Assembly (NCBI GenBank): GCA_921293015.1
Contig: OV121081.1
Location: 76,401,022 to 76,465,021 of the forward strand
Length of the DNA: 64,000 nt
DNA from: Phorcus lineatus
Lineage: Eukaryota; Mollusca; Gastropoda; Trochida; Trochidae
Direction of reading: 5' to 3'
Position numbers and translations under genes: made by a program. Position 1 is the first letter of the stretch. Each line of letters starts with the position of its first letter. The notes beneath the pieces are model-generated. The model made no database searches. It was not told where the DNA came from and saw nothing but the letters and a program-made list of their open reading frames with translations. Positions 48,600 through 59,412 of the stretch are shown here, piece by piece.

Positions 48600-50400
48600 G
48601 TTATTTCAACTTATGGGTGTTTATTGAATAATGAAGAACTCGGAAACTATTACCCTTTTTGTGATAAACATTATGAATCAAATCTTTGAAGGACATTTTG
48701 AAGTGATATACATAAGGAAGACAAGATCGTCTGGATAACAACTTATTTTTAAGCCTTTATTGTGAAATTCACGACGTTGTGGACTATATGCTTATTCCTT
48801 AATCAAGTGGGATTATTAATATGTAACAGCTATGTCTTGTGATCGATTATATTTGCATTACACTTAGTAGAAAAAGTTTGAGTGTTTGAAGCGACAGTAG
48901 TATCTATGTTGAAACGTGGCCTTCCTGGATTACAAAATGTTGTATATTCATACACTTGCCTTCATTATTCTTAATGCTAATTGTATTCGCCAGATAATTT
49001 AAGTAATAATAATAATGATTTGAAAGGTCATTGTAAAAATGATCTGCTTTTAAGAATGACATTAATCGCAATCGCTTGAAAGCTTTTTTGAACATATGGC
49101 ATTTATAAAATGCATATTAAGGACCAATCTTGATATATGACATCGTAGTTAAATGTCCAGAAAGAGCGTCATTTGACACGGTCAATATAACAATATATTG
49201 CTGTTACATATTATTATGGTTGGAGGAAAATGATATACGTTTAAACCCTGAAAGGTTATCTTTGATGAATCAAAACGATTTTAGCAAGTTCAAAGTTTTA
49301 CATATATGCGCACTTGCTACTGTCAATGTCACAATGTTGCAAAATGTTACTTATTGTAATGCCCTTTTTACACTTTTCAACCATCAAAGGCCAATCACCA
49401 TTAAATCAAACGTCTAGAAAGCTGATAGAACGTTCAAAACATTCAACGAATCAACTTGCGATCACCGATTTACATGGTATTACAATGTGAGATACGTATT
49501 TATCACAAATGTGGAAAGGGTTTTCTGTGATATAATAAACTTCAATCTGAATGAGAAATGTTTAACATTGTAAGACACAGGCTATTACCCACGCAATGTA
49601 TCTGTTAGGCTTGTTTTAAGTTTCAATAAGGTTGATAACATTTGTTAGAATTTGACTCCATAAGACAGATAGTATCAGAATGAAATTGAAACGTCAAGCA
49701 GTCCAAGCAACGGTAATACTGATGAATATAAAACAAGTGTAAAGATTAAGAAAAATGGAGTGAAATGTGGGAGGAGGTGATTTAGCAATGCTTAGACTCT
49801 TTAACTGGGGGTGGATGGCCATTACACACCACCTCCTCAGCTTCCTATATGAAAATACCGTTAAAAGGTCAATAGTTGCGCAATCGCAAACAAGGCGTTT
49901 AATACACGAGAAACATCACATAACCTTTACGTATTAGTCCAAAGTTTGTATGACCAGAGCGAGACAAGATCTTTACAACTTGTGTTTAAGTAATTAAATC
50001 AAATTGCATCTGTCACCTTAATATGAATTAAATCACCATTCATTAGCAATTTGTACAAAGGCAAGTTTATTTATCTTATAAATGATGTGAAATGTAGAAT
50101 CTGAAGATACATTTTCCCAATCATCAAGTAATAAGCAAGGATAATGGTCAACTATCATATTGCGTTAGAGTCACTACAAGGATGACTTATACGCTTGAAC
50201 TTTTGTCCCGACATGCTTCTCGGTCTTTAGGAGGAACCGGATACTTGTTTATCTGTATTGAAGCAGTGGGATGTCGTTCTGCCTACATGTACATGCATGT
50301 ATACTTAAATAAATGTTACAGTGAGGGAGACCTCGCAACGGCTGTGCAACATGTACATGATGCAGTTGATGTAAGCGGATAAAGATATTGCATTCTATAA
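48600..50400. other. Unassigned stretch after the array
   Basis: No landmarks of the array, no recognisable exon or element. A 95-codon open frame at 49130-49417 has no known motif. Beyond the array, sequence looks single-copy by eye. Confidence 0.35.
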
Positions 50401-50589
50401 TTCGACAGTCTGAAGCGTGTGAAAATGTGAAAGGTCGCACGTGAAGTAAATGTATATTTGAAAAAATAGAGCCATGGGCTCTGTAGCTCATCAGACTTTT
50501 GATAGAAATAGGTGTTTGGGTTTAGACCATGGGGTCATGGGCAGTGTAGGAAAGATAGCCTGTCCCAACGTCCGAGTTATTCACAATCA

Positions 50590-52185
50590 AATTAAAAATG
50601 CACATTGCCCATTTGGGGTCAAGGGGTCAAAAAACCTACAATTCAGAATCCCCATTGTCCAAGGAGTCTACACTCAACTTTTAAGCTATCAAGACCTTTT
50701 GGAACTGGAGAAGAAGATGAAAGTAGGATTTTAAGGTTTTGACCCATGTGACCCCATTTGGGGTCAAGTGGTCACCAAACCTACAATTTAGGATCCCCAG
50801 TGTCCAAGGAGTCTACACACACCCTTTCAGCTCTCTAGACCTTTTGGAACTAGGGAAAAAGATGAAATTAGGTTTTTCAGGTTTTGACCCCTGTGACCCC
50901 ATTTGGGGTCATGGGGTCACCAAACCTACAATTTAGAATCCCCATTGTCCAAGGAGTCTACACACAACTATTAAGCTATCAAGACCTTTTGGAACTGGAG
51001 AAGAAGATGAAAGTAGGATTTTAAGGTTTTGACCCCTGTGACCCCATTTGGGGTCATGGGGTCACCAAACCTACAATTCAGAATCCCCGTTGGCCAAGGA
51101 GTCTACACACACCTTTTCAGCTCTCTAGACCTTTGGGAACTAGGGAAAAAGATGAAATTAGGTTTTTCAGGTTTTGACCCCTGTGACCCCATTTGGGGTC
51201 ATGGGGTCACCAAACCTACAATTTAGAATCCCCATTGTCCAAGGAGTCTACACACAACTATTAAGCTATCAAGACCTTTTGGAACTGGAGAAGAAGATGA
51301 AAGTAGGATTTTAAGGTTTTGACCACTGTGACCCCATTTGGGGTCATGGGGTCACCAAACCTACAATTCAGAATCCCCAGTGTCCAAGGAGTCTACACAC
51401 AATTTTTCAGCTCTCTAGACCTTTTGGAACTAGGGAAAAAGATGAAATTAGGTTTTTTAGGTTTTGACCCCTGTGACCCCATTTGGGGTCATGGGGTCAC
51501 CAAACCTACAATTTAGAATCTCCAGTGCCCAAGGAGTCTACATACAACTATTCAGCTCTCTGGACCTTTTGGAACTGGAGAAGAAAATAAAAAAATAGGT
51601 TTTTCATGTTTTGACCCCTCTGACCCCATTTGGGGTCATGGGGTCACCAAACCTTCAATTTAGAATCCCCGTTGGCCAAGGAGTCTACACACACCTTTTC
51701 AGCTCTCTAGACCTTTTGGAACTGGAGAAGAAGATGAAAATAGGTTTTTCAGGTTTTGACCCCTGTGACCCCATTTGGGGTCATGGGGTCACCAAACCTA
51801 CAATTTAACATCTCCAGTGACCAAGGAGTCTACATACAACTATTCAGCTCTCTGGCCCTTTTGGAACTGGAGAAGAAGATGAAAATAGGTTTTTCATGTT
51901 TTGACCCCTCTGACCTCATTTGGGGTCATGGGGTCACAAAATCTACAATTTAGAATCCCCATTGGCCAAGAAGTCTACACACAACTTTTCAGCTCTCTGG
52001 ACCTTTTGGAACTGGAGAAGAAGATTAAAATAGATTTTTAAGGTTTTGACCCTTGTGACCCCATTTGGGGTCATGGGGTCACCAAATCTACAATTTAGAA
52101 TCCCCATTTGCCAAGGAGTATGCACATAAAATTTCAGCTCTCTAGAGTCATTGGTTCTGGAGAAGAAGTTGAAAAAGTGAAAAGT
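50590..52185. repeat. 11 tandem 145-bp cores with dimeric start
   Basis: The word ATTTGGGGTC recurs at 50611, 50755, 50901, 51046, 51191, 51336, 51481, 51628, 51773, 51918 and 52063, an almost exact 145-bp period. Each core has the palindrome GACCCCATTTGGGGTC. Cores 1, 3, 5 carry AACTTT/AACTATTAAGCTATC and 2, 4, 6 carry TTTCAGCTCTCTAG, so the first six form 290-bp dimers. Cores 7-11 are monomer variants. Open frames inside are by-products of the repeat. Confidence 0.95.
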
Positions 52186-52187
52186 TT

Positions 52188-52226
52188 ACGGACGGATGGA
52201 CGGACGGATGGACGGATGGACGGACG
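52188..52226. repeat. (ACGG/ATGG)n microsatellite
   Basis: ACGGACGGATGGACGG-type units between the last core and the 3' end of the pearl-like element, followed by CCATGCCATGCCAT. Confidence 0.9.
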
Positions 52227-52273
52227 CCATGCCATGCCATAAGCCCATCGGGTCTTTCAGACCTGATGAGCTA

Positions 52274-52370
52274 AAAATGAAATACTTCAGACGACACTTG
52301 CTGTAGATATCATTTTAATGATGACTGGATGCGTCGCATTTCGACTTGTTTACAAGTCTTTTCAACAGTG
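52274..52370. repeat. Inner part of left inverted arm
   Basis: Exact complement of 53766-53863 except for about three bases (CTTCAG against CTTAAG, and a TTTA/ATAA swap). It contains ATGCGTCGCAT and the hairpin ACTTGTTTACAAGT. Confidence 0.9.
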
Positions 52371-53706
52371 TGGAGCTTTTCCAACATGGCAAATATATAG
52401 GTACATAGCTAAACGCTGTAACAATGTGTAATAGACTTAGATTGATTAGCAAGTGACATGTGGTTAGCGTGAGTAGTGTACAATGCACTATGTATGAGGG
52501 ATTAAGATTTGAGTCATTATAGTGGCATCTTCCTGGCGGGTCCCTGTCCGTGAATTGATCTATTGTTTCAATTGCACAATTGACATTTCTTGTGTACATG
52601 TAGTTTCTAGGAGTATATGATTTTATGCTTTTTGAAGAGTGTCTTTTTATGAAGTTGAATTTACTCCAAAAGCTTTTTGTAAGGTTGTTTTGCGATGATG
52701 TCGATGAAGTATCATAACTTCTCTCTTCCAATTTTGATACTATTGAGTCGTCCTTCACGCTGGATAAACTTGTGTTAGATCGGTGAAGGTCCTCGGATGA
52801 TTGTAAGTCATCTGACTGGCTAAATACCTCTACAAAAGAAGACTTATCCGATTGTAGGTTATGATGTTGAATTTGTTCTATATCAATTGCTGGGGGCGTT
52901 GTTCCGTTGTGTTTCTTCAAATCCTTGTGGACCCTGTTGTTTGGAAGCTTTTTTTGTCCTTTGTGTGATGTTTTCTTCTTTTTCTGCACATGCGAAGAGT
53001 TAGATGATGGTAGATTTATCAGCCAGTTCTCTCTTTTCATCCACAATTTCACACTTTTGTTTTCCTCCCTAATTGTATCATTTTTCCATATTTCTAAAAG
53101 TCCATCTTGCAAATGTTCAGCTTCACTGTCAATGCAGAAACCTGATATCAGTTCTGACATGAGTTCATCAATCTCTTTATATTTTTCGGCACACTTGTCA
53201 TGTTCCTTCAACAGATTGTGGTTTTCTATTTCAAGTAGACATGTTGAAAATTGAATCCTATATTCCTCAGATGAAAATCCATATCTCCTTTCCAAAAATT
53301 TATTTTGTATGTACGGGGTCGGCATATCAAGAAAGTCTCTATATATTTCTGCAGTCCGTTTTGTTCGAACTGCATTATATTAGGCCTGCTTTCTGTCGTT
53401 TAGTTTCCGGCGCCATGTCTTTATCATTGCCTTTCGTAGTTTAAAAGCTTCATTCTCCACTTCTCTGGCTTGTTGTTTAGCGAGGTGCGAACCGTAATGC
53501 TTCTTAGCGTAATCTTCTAGATCCGGTTGAGTGATATCTCTGTCCTCTTCAGTTTCAACTGACTGATTGTCGTCAGACAGTCCAATGAAGCGACATAACT
53601 CGTGAAGCTGTTGTTTCAGTATGCACAGTTCTCGGGAAATCTTCTTGTTCACTTTTTGACTGCTCCTCTTCAGCTGGTTAATCGCCTTCATGATAGCTTG
53701 TGCCAT
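52315..53706 (-). pseudogene. Unrecognised ORF inside the inverted-end element, one in-frame stop
   Basis: The start is ATG at 53706 (MAQAIMKAINQLKRSS). The frame runs 108 codons to a TAA at 53382-53380, then continues in the same frame for 354 more codons to a TAA at 52317-52315. Segments: YAKKHYGSHLAKQQAREVEN, KTWRRKLNDRKQA before the stop, then YNAVRTKRTAEIYRDFLDMP, KFLERRYGF, a charged coil-prone stretch (HDKCAEKYKEIDELM), KLWMKRENWLINLP, a K/S/N-rich tail and a final hydrophobic stretch (residues about 420-445). The continuity across one stop suggests a recent knock-out or readthrough. The last 18 codons lie within the inverted arm. I do not recognise a catalytic domain; a structural or nucleic-acid-binding ORF1-type protein of a retroelement is one possibility. 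Confidence 0.6.
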
Positions 53707-53765
53707 CTTCAGTCTTTCCACGTGGAATCAAATATAGGTGAAAAGGTGAAATATATATATATATA

Positions 53766-53902
53766 CACTGTTGAAAAGACTTGTTATCAAGTCGAAATGC
53801 GACGCATCCAGTCATCATTAAAATGATATCTACAGCAAGTGTCGTCTTAAGTATTTCATTTTCAAATATCTTTTTACTTCACGTGAGACCTTCTTCACCT
53901 TT

Positions 53903-53905
<3 letters not shown>
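53766..53905. repeat. Right inverted arm (uninterrupted)
   Basis: Contains, read on the plus strand, CACTGTTGAAAAGACTTG, TTAT, CAAGTCGAAATGCGACGC, then the segment matching the left arm, and ends TTCACGTGAGACCTTCTTCA. It shows the arm as it was before the pearl-like insertion: ATATTTGAAAATGAAATAC without a break. Confidence 0.85.

Positions 53906-53906
<1 letters not shown>

Positions 53907-53954
<48 letters not shown>
53907..53954. repeat. (TA)n microsatellite
   Basis: An uninterrupted TA run of about 48 bp bordering the right arm of the compound element. A shorter run lies at 53748-53765, just inside the arm. Confidence 0.95.
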
Positions 53955-53956
<2 letters not shown>

Positions 53957-54791
53957 GTTAGAAGTAAAAACAGGCCATACATACAACGGATAGTGCGTAT
54001 ATATATAACAAAGTTTAGGTAAATTTTAGGTAATTTGTGTCGATTCCCTGATACAACTCTGTCAACAACTTGAATTAAAGAAAGTAATTGAAACATTATT
54101 TACTAAAATTGGCAACATATTTTGAGGTTGAGTTTGATTCCATTACCTTGAGAATGGTGTTAGAACAATACATTTTTTAACAAAATAGGATTTTTTGTGA
54201 TATCTGCATATTTCCGTTGGAGGAAATCTTTCCAAAATTAGCTGACGATTAAACGTAGAGTATATACCATACATGTTTAAACTAGTTACTGTTATTAACA
54301 TATACCTAATCTGAAATGTTCTGGGGCATGCCTCTGTGCATAATGTTGGCTATGTCGTGCATTTCCTCTCTGTTTCATAATCAGATATTTTTCACAAATA
54401 ACTCTGAGAATGTTCATCAGGAAATTTGTCCCGAAATATCCCCCCACTGAGTGTTGCCGTGAACCAACAACCAAATGAAACGGCTTCATACGTGATGTGG
54501 AAATGTTTGGTAGAGCTTAGATAAGCGCATGCTCGGTGATTACATTTTGAAATAATAGTAAACCTTCTCTCCCGATAAGCTGTGAATGAGAAAGTGTGAG
54601 CTAAGAGGTGTAATTGCAAGTCAGTTTCCTAAACTCAACTAAACACTAAACAGTGTTGTAACACTTCATTTGAGAGGCTCGCAAGTTCAATCGATGTATC
54701 AGGTTCATTAGCTTACTCATACCATAGGCAGGTAACGGATTTCCCTTAGAGAGCAACGGAAAATTCAACCCCGGGTGACTGATTATAAGCA

Positions 54792-54832
54792 ACACACACA
54801 CACACACACCCACACACACCCACACGTACACA
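54792..54832. repeat. (AC)n microsatellite
   Basis: CA repeats with two CCC interruptions over about 40 bp. Another CA- and C-rich tract lies at 56279-56322. Confidence 0.9.
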
Positions 54833-55012
54833 TGCTTACAGCAATAAGCAGCTTTGGTAGTATGAAGATATTGCAATAGATTTTTTCTTGTGATAAGTAA
54901 AATAAAGAGAGTTTTTGCACATGGCAAGGTATATCGTTGCCGCAACATTTTCCCTGTTTTACTGATCAAGTCTATGAGGCCATTGACGGGGTTTTCGTAA
55001 TGCATTCGTCAG

Positions 55013-55114
55013 AGGAGCTCTGAATGTACGTCAGTAGAGCTCTGAATGTACGTCAGCAGAGCTCTGAATATACGTCAGAAGAGTTCTGATTTTACGTCAG
55101 GAAAGCTCTGAATA
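55013..55114. repeat. 22-bp tandem repeat carrying TACGTCA
   Basis: About 4.6 copies of AGAGCTCTGAATGTACGTCA-GT with growing divergence to the right. Four copies have TACGTCA, the core of a CRE/ATF-type site. The AGAGCTCT palindrome is kept in the first three. Confidence 0.85.
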
Positions 55115-58100
55115 TATCATGATAATAAACCTATATGTTTTCAAATAGGTTGAATAATATCATGAAAAACTTGGTGTTGTAATAATTTCTCCCAGGTGTA
55201 TATATATCCTACTATAAGTTCACCGTGTCCATTATTTGCTTGAATGCTATTCTGAATATAGAAGACGTTTAATTTTGTGGTTGGATGGATTTATTGGAAG
55301 TGAAAAATGTTCCAACGAATTCAAAGTATGGTTTTTCAACATGTCAGTCACCCATGCCATGTTCTCTGACAACTTGAACACGTTTGCATAAACACACTTC
55401 CTGTAACCTATATGTAACACGCTTTTTAGGCATAAGATATAAGCATATATGTATGTCTACTATATGCCTGAAATCTACCAGATCCCATGTGCAAGCAATA
55501 TGCATCGCTAAAAGCATTTTTCTGTGTCTTCATGTATTAGGTGTTCAAACAACAGGTTGTGTTAACAAGAATATGTTTTTTATTCAATTCATTTTCATGT
55601 AATGAACATGTAAACATTACTTTTCGTAAAAAAATGTTCTTTCTTTTGACATGTCTTTTGACGCATGTACATGATATGCTTTTGTATCTAACTTATTTGA
55701 ACCAACGTTTATATAATATGTTTATATTTTTCTCTGTCATTCTAAATTAAAAAAAAAAGATGCATTTATTTCAAAGATATTAAAGAGAAGGCCTGTTTGA
55801 AAAATAGTACCTTGATCTTTCTTTTCATCCGTCACCTTAGTAAAATACCTCTTATGTTTAATGACTTATTCAACTGAACTGAGAAAGTCTTGCAAGAACG
55901 TTTTCTATTATTTCTTGCCAATACTCTGCAACCCATCAAAACTTATTCGTAATTTCCAGGTATTTTACGAGCATAGCGGACCAATGCATTAGCTAAAAGG
56001 CCTGCCGCAATCAGTCGTGTTTATTTTGAAAGCGCGGTTTTAGAATTTAGGCTCAGCCAACAAGTGTGGCCAACAACATCCACTAGGAAAACATTGGTAT
56101 TTTAATAAGATATTTTCGACTATGTAAACTGACTGTTTTGCAAGAATAACGTCGATGACTTTTCTTAAAAGGAAAGACAATCACTTGTTGCATTTTCCTA
56201 TTTTCATTAACCTGAGACACAACATCATCATCAGATCAATAACATGGGCCATTTAAAGGTCGTAGTTCGTAGTTGCTACCCCCACATCCCCCCACCCCCT
56301 TCCCAAACACACACACACCCCAGGTGTCTTAATATGGCATAGTGCTTGTATATGGTTGTTGTCGGATAGATACATGTAACTTAGCAATTGACACGTTAAT
56401 GTGATTTTTCAAAGTTGTATTTAATATAATTACATGAAAATGATTTTAACCAAAATGGTTTTGGTCAATAGTCATAGCTCATAACATTTGCGGTCTAGCG
56501 GATAAAATGTCCAATTACAACACAGAGCCTGATTTGTCAGGTTTGTCACCGTGACCTGAATAACAATCTACATTATTCAGACCTCCTCGATGAGGCAATT
56601 TATTGGCATGTTTAAACATTGTATTTCTCAGGATATTTCCAGTATCATTTGTGAATGAAGCTTTCGTCCAATGGTTTTTGAATCAATTACAGTTTTCATT
56701 TAAAATGTTACAGAATGGTAGGTTTAAACAGCATGTACTATTTTGTTTATAAGTGTGAACCATCGTCTTTCTCTTATAAGGTCATACGCTCAAATGATAA
56801 CTAGATCATTCCATGCTGCAAGTTGGTCTACTTTAGACCCTGATATATGATTTTGCCCTTACTTAATATAACCAAAGCATCAATGCACATGAGGTGACAA
56901 TAGTAAAATCTCTGATGATTATGCAGTTTTTATTTTGAAGAGACTGACAATAATATAATTTATAAATTATATATACTTGTCAGTATTACGTTATTTACAC
57001 AATTTTCAGACAAAGTACATTAACTAGGGTGTTGTTTTGCTAAGTATATGTTTTACAATGTAAAAAAATGATATAGGTGCATTTATTCAATGATTAAAGC
57101 AACAAAAAATAAAGCCATACGGCGCTACAAGAGTGAAAAAGTCCCGCTATGGCGTGACAAAACACTGTCCATCAGTCAAGCATTGTATTATTCCTTAATT
57201 CAAGACAAACAATAGTAATCTCTGTTGACAAAATGACGACCCTTCAAACATTTTCTCTTTAAACGATATAACTAGTGTTAAAACTTCTAGAGTTTTCAAG
57301 CAAGATATAGACTTATTTTACGCATGTAAATATAATTTTATCTAACTGATTTTAAGTTTGTTGTACTGAAATGTTAACATTGCGTCTGTAAAACTATCAG
57401 TGGTAAAATGTGAAATTAGTACTTTGATATAGGTGTTTAAGTGAGTATATTTCCACTTTGACATGACAGCACTGTACCAACTACTGTGAAATTGGTAATT
57501 TGAACTGCTGATTAAACGTTTGTCTGTCTTCAGGGAACCCCTGAACACCATAACTAACCATAGTCTGAGGGTTCATCACGTCCAGTTGTCGGTGAACTTT
57601 TAACTTGAATTTCATAACACGTTTCTCTGTAAATACGCACCACTTTGAACTGTGGCCAGACGCCAGCCTCTTACCTAATGATTTGCAGACAGTATTACAT
57701 AATGGTGATACCCTTTTGCACCTCTGTCATACAATCGGTCTGTGTACTTTTCAAAAGTATCGAATAACGTCTTCTATTCATGTATTCAAAGACAAAGCGG
57801 ATGCAATATTTTTGCTTTACTTGAAAATTGATATGTACTAGGAAAATATACTGCCTTCATATTAAAAAAAATTAAATTAATTGAAAGTCGTGAATTGCTT
57901 TATCATAACATATTTTTGTAAAAGGGCCCGTTTAAGCCGACGGATTACATTGACGAACTAAATAACAATCTAAAATATAATTGATTAACAATTTAATTCA
58001 AGTGTTTTGACAAGTTTAAAAATTGCCAATAATCAGTCAATTTAATTGTTTTAAGCTGAACTGTAAAGTAAAGAGGGAGACTAATATTTGGACATATGGA

Positions 58101-59320
58101 AAGATTTGGCTGTGTTCATGGATAGGCAAGTTTAGTTCCCGCAGATAGCATTACTCTAACATGTAGTTAACATTGGAAATGGAAATGTGGCCCTAAAGGG
58201 GTAAAAGCACGTTTTATAAAATACAAAAGTGGTCTCATTACAACAAAAAGAAATGTTACCAATTGCAAGACAATATTGTTTGACTAAAAGAATATGTTCA
58301 AACTCGAACGTACCATGTCCATTTAAGCAACATGTATGCTGATCCATTTCCCTACCTCAAACATTTAAAGGGGTTTATATAACATTGGCCGCTACTTAAT
58401 AATTTCTTCTTCGACTACGGATAACCGGGTCGAGTATTGAGATGATTGATCCTCCGATATAAAACATGTGTCAATATGTAATGTTTGTTTGGGAAATTTT
58501 AAAGAAATTATCCACTCCCTAAAACGTACTACTTCCCATTTAAGGAGCGATGGGGCGATTAAAGAATTATTTCAAAATTCGTATTTTACGATGTAACATG
58601 TCTGATTACGTAAGCAGAATTGGGGTCACCTTTTGGTTTGAAGAGTTCTCAGTGTTGAAAATATGGTTGCAGCCGGCTAATTACGTTATTTTTTACCTAT
58701 GAGCATCCTAAAATTAAGCAGATGATTTCCATAAATACTCTAAATAATCAAATATGGGAATATAGAGTACATCTGCTCATTGGAAAAAAGTGACAGTTGT
58801 TGAAGAAACGAAATTAACAAAGGTACTTAATGGCGAAAAACGGTATCTATGTTACCGTTTTTGGCATCTTCATGGGGATCTACACATACACAAACATTTT
58901 AGATATTTTTATTTTGAATTTTCGATTCGGGGCGTTTTTTTGTTTGGCTAGTTCCTTTGAAATGCGCTTCAAATTATTTTCACGATAGGTAAATGGTAAT
59001 GGTATGAGATGTAGTATTGAACCTTAAGATCGTTTTATAATATTGTATTCCATGGTATCCTTTGGCAGTTTTTTAAAATTGAGTACGTCCTCCATTTTTT
59101 TCCATTAATTACTCTATTTCGCTAGAAGGTAAACATATTGAATATTGTAACACAGTTTAGAATAAACACTTACTTACAGTCTCAGACCTAATTAAATCTC
59201 AGGCGCACAAGAAACGGACTATCCCGACCTGATGCATTGCTTACTGAAGGTATCAAGCATTTCTTCTTTGAAGGAGAAAATCGGACGTGGTGAATTGAAA
59301 CATCTGTTCAAAGTTTCCTA
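55115..59320. other. Non-coding, single-copy-looking stretch
   Basis: No exon, element or RNA gene seen. Open frames (at most 78 codons at 57605-57841) carry no motif. Likely intron or intergenic sequence; if the gene at 61.5-62.8 kb extends downstream, part of this may belong to it. Confidence 0.35.
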
Positions 59321-59328
59321 TCTTTCCT

Positions 59329-59412
59329 CTAGATCGAGTGGCAGACAACACGGTTATCCCTCCCACTTGACCACTCAAAGCTGGGAGTAGTTTGCATGTT
59401 CAAGAGAAGGAC
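59329..59412 (-). CDS. Possible last exon of the 61.5-62.8 kb gene
   Basis: A minus-strand acceptor (GGTTTCAG) precedes 59412. From there a frame of 27 codons, starting VLLLNMQTTPSFEWSSG, ends at a TAG at 59331-59329. The phase (0) matches the donor at 61502. The exon is short, has no recognised motif, and the 2.1 kb intron could hide others, so this is a weak call. Confidence 0.25.
   Translation of the reverse strand, partial: VLLLNMQTTPSFEWSSGRDNRVVCHSI

Larger units (their letters stand above)
44660..48600. repeat. Segmental repeat, copy U3 (partial)
   Basis: Fourth, incomplete copy. L1 (44688-44940) is followed by the 47270-47420 module, which matches 32120-32260, a block at 48030-48110 matching 32540-32600, and block X (48220-48580). 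After about 48.6 kb I see no further landmarks; L2 and L4 are absent, so the array ends or degrades here. The rest of U3 holds a SINE fragment and a Penelope-like inverted-repeat fragment. Confidence 0.6.
50466..52274. mobile_element. Pearl-like (Helentron-type non-autonomous) element
   Basis: Layout: a 5' end with the palindrome AGAGCC-ATG-GGCTCT (50468-50482) and TAGCTCATCAG (50484-50494); 11 tandem 145-bp cores; an (ACGG/ATGG)n microsatellite (52188-52226); a 3' end with a hairpin CATCGGGTCT-TTC-AGACCTGATG (52246-52268) and CTGATGAGCTA, inverse of the 5' word. Tandem cores plus an ACGG microsatellite define 'pearl' elements of bivalves, and the 3' hairpin fits Helitron-like replication. 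No replicase gene is present. It has split the left arm of a larger element. Confidence 0.75.
50419..53905. mobile_element. Compound element with about 140-bp inverted ends and one ORF
   Basis: The right arm is 53766-53905. Its complement is found in two pieces on the left: 50419-50465 and 52274-52370, separated by a pearl-like insertion. Over the inner 97 bp the arms differ at about three positions. Between the arms lies a minus-strand reading frame of about 460 codons. A TA run borders the right end, so I could not define a target duplication. The element family is not recognised. Confidence 0.7.

Noticed and set aside
50474..51953. A series of 65-codon open frames repeated every 290 or 145 bp
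   Set aside because: They arise from the tandem core repeat; frames shift with the repeat and have no start context or known domain.
50590..52185. CRISPR-like array
   Set aside because: Units are contiguous 145-bp tandem cores with no unique spacers, in a eukaryotic genome.
52255..52275. Hammerhead core at CTGATGAG in the pearl-like 3' end
   Set aside because: CTGATGAG is present, but no paired GAAA follows at the right distance; the word is better explained as the 3' hairpin and inverted end.
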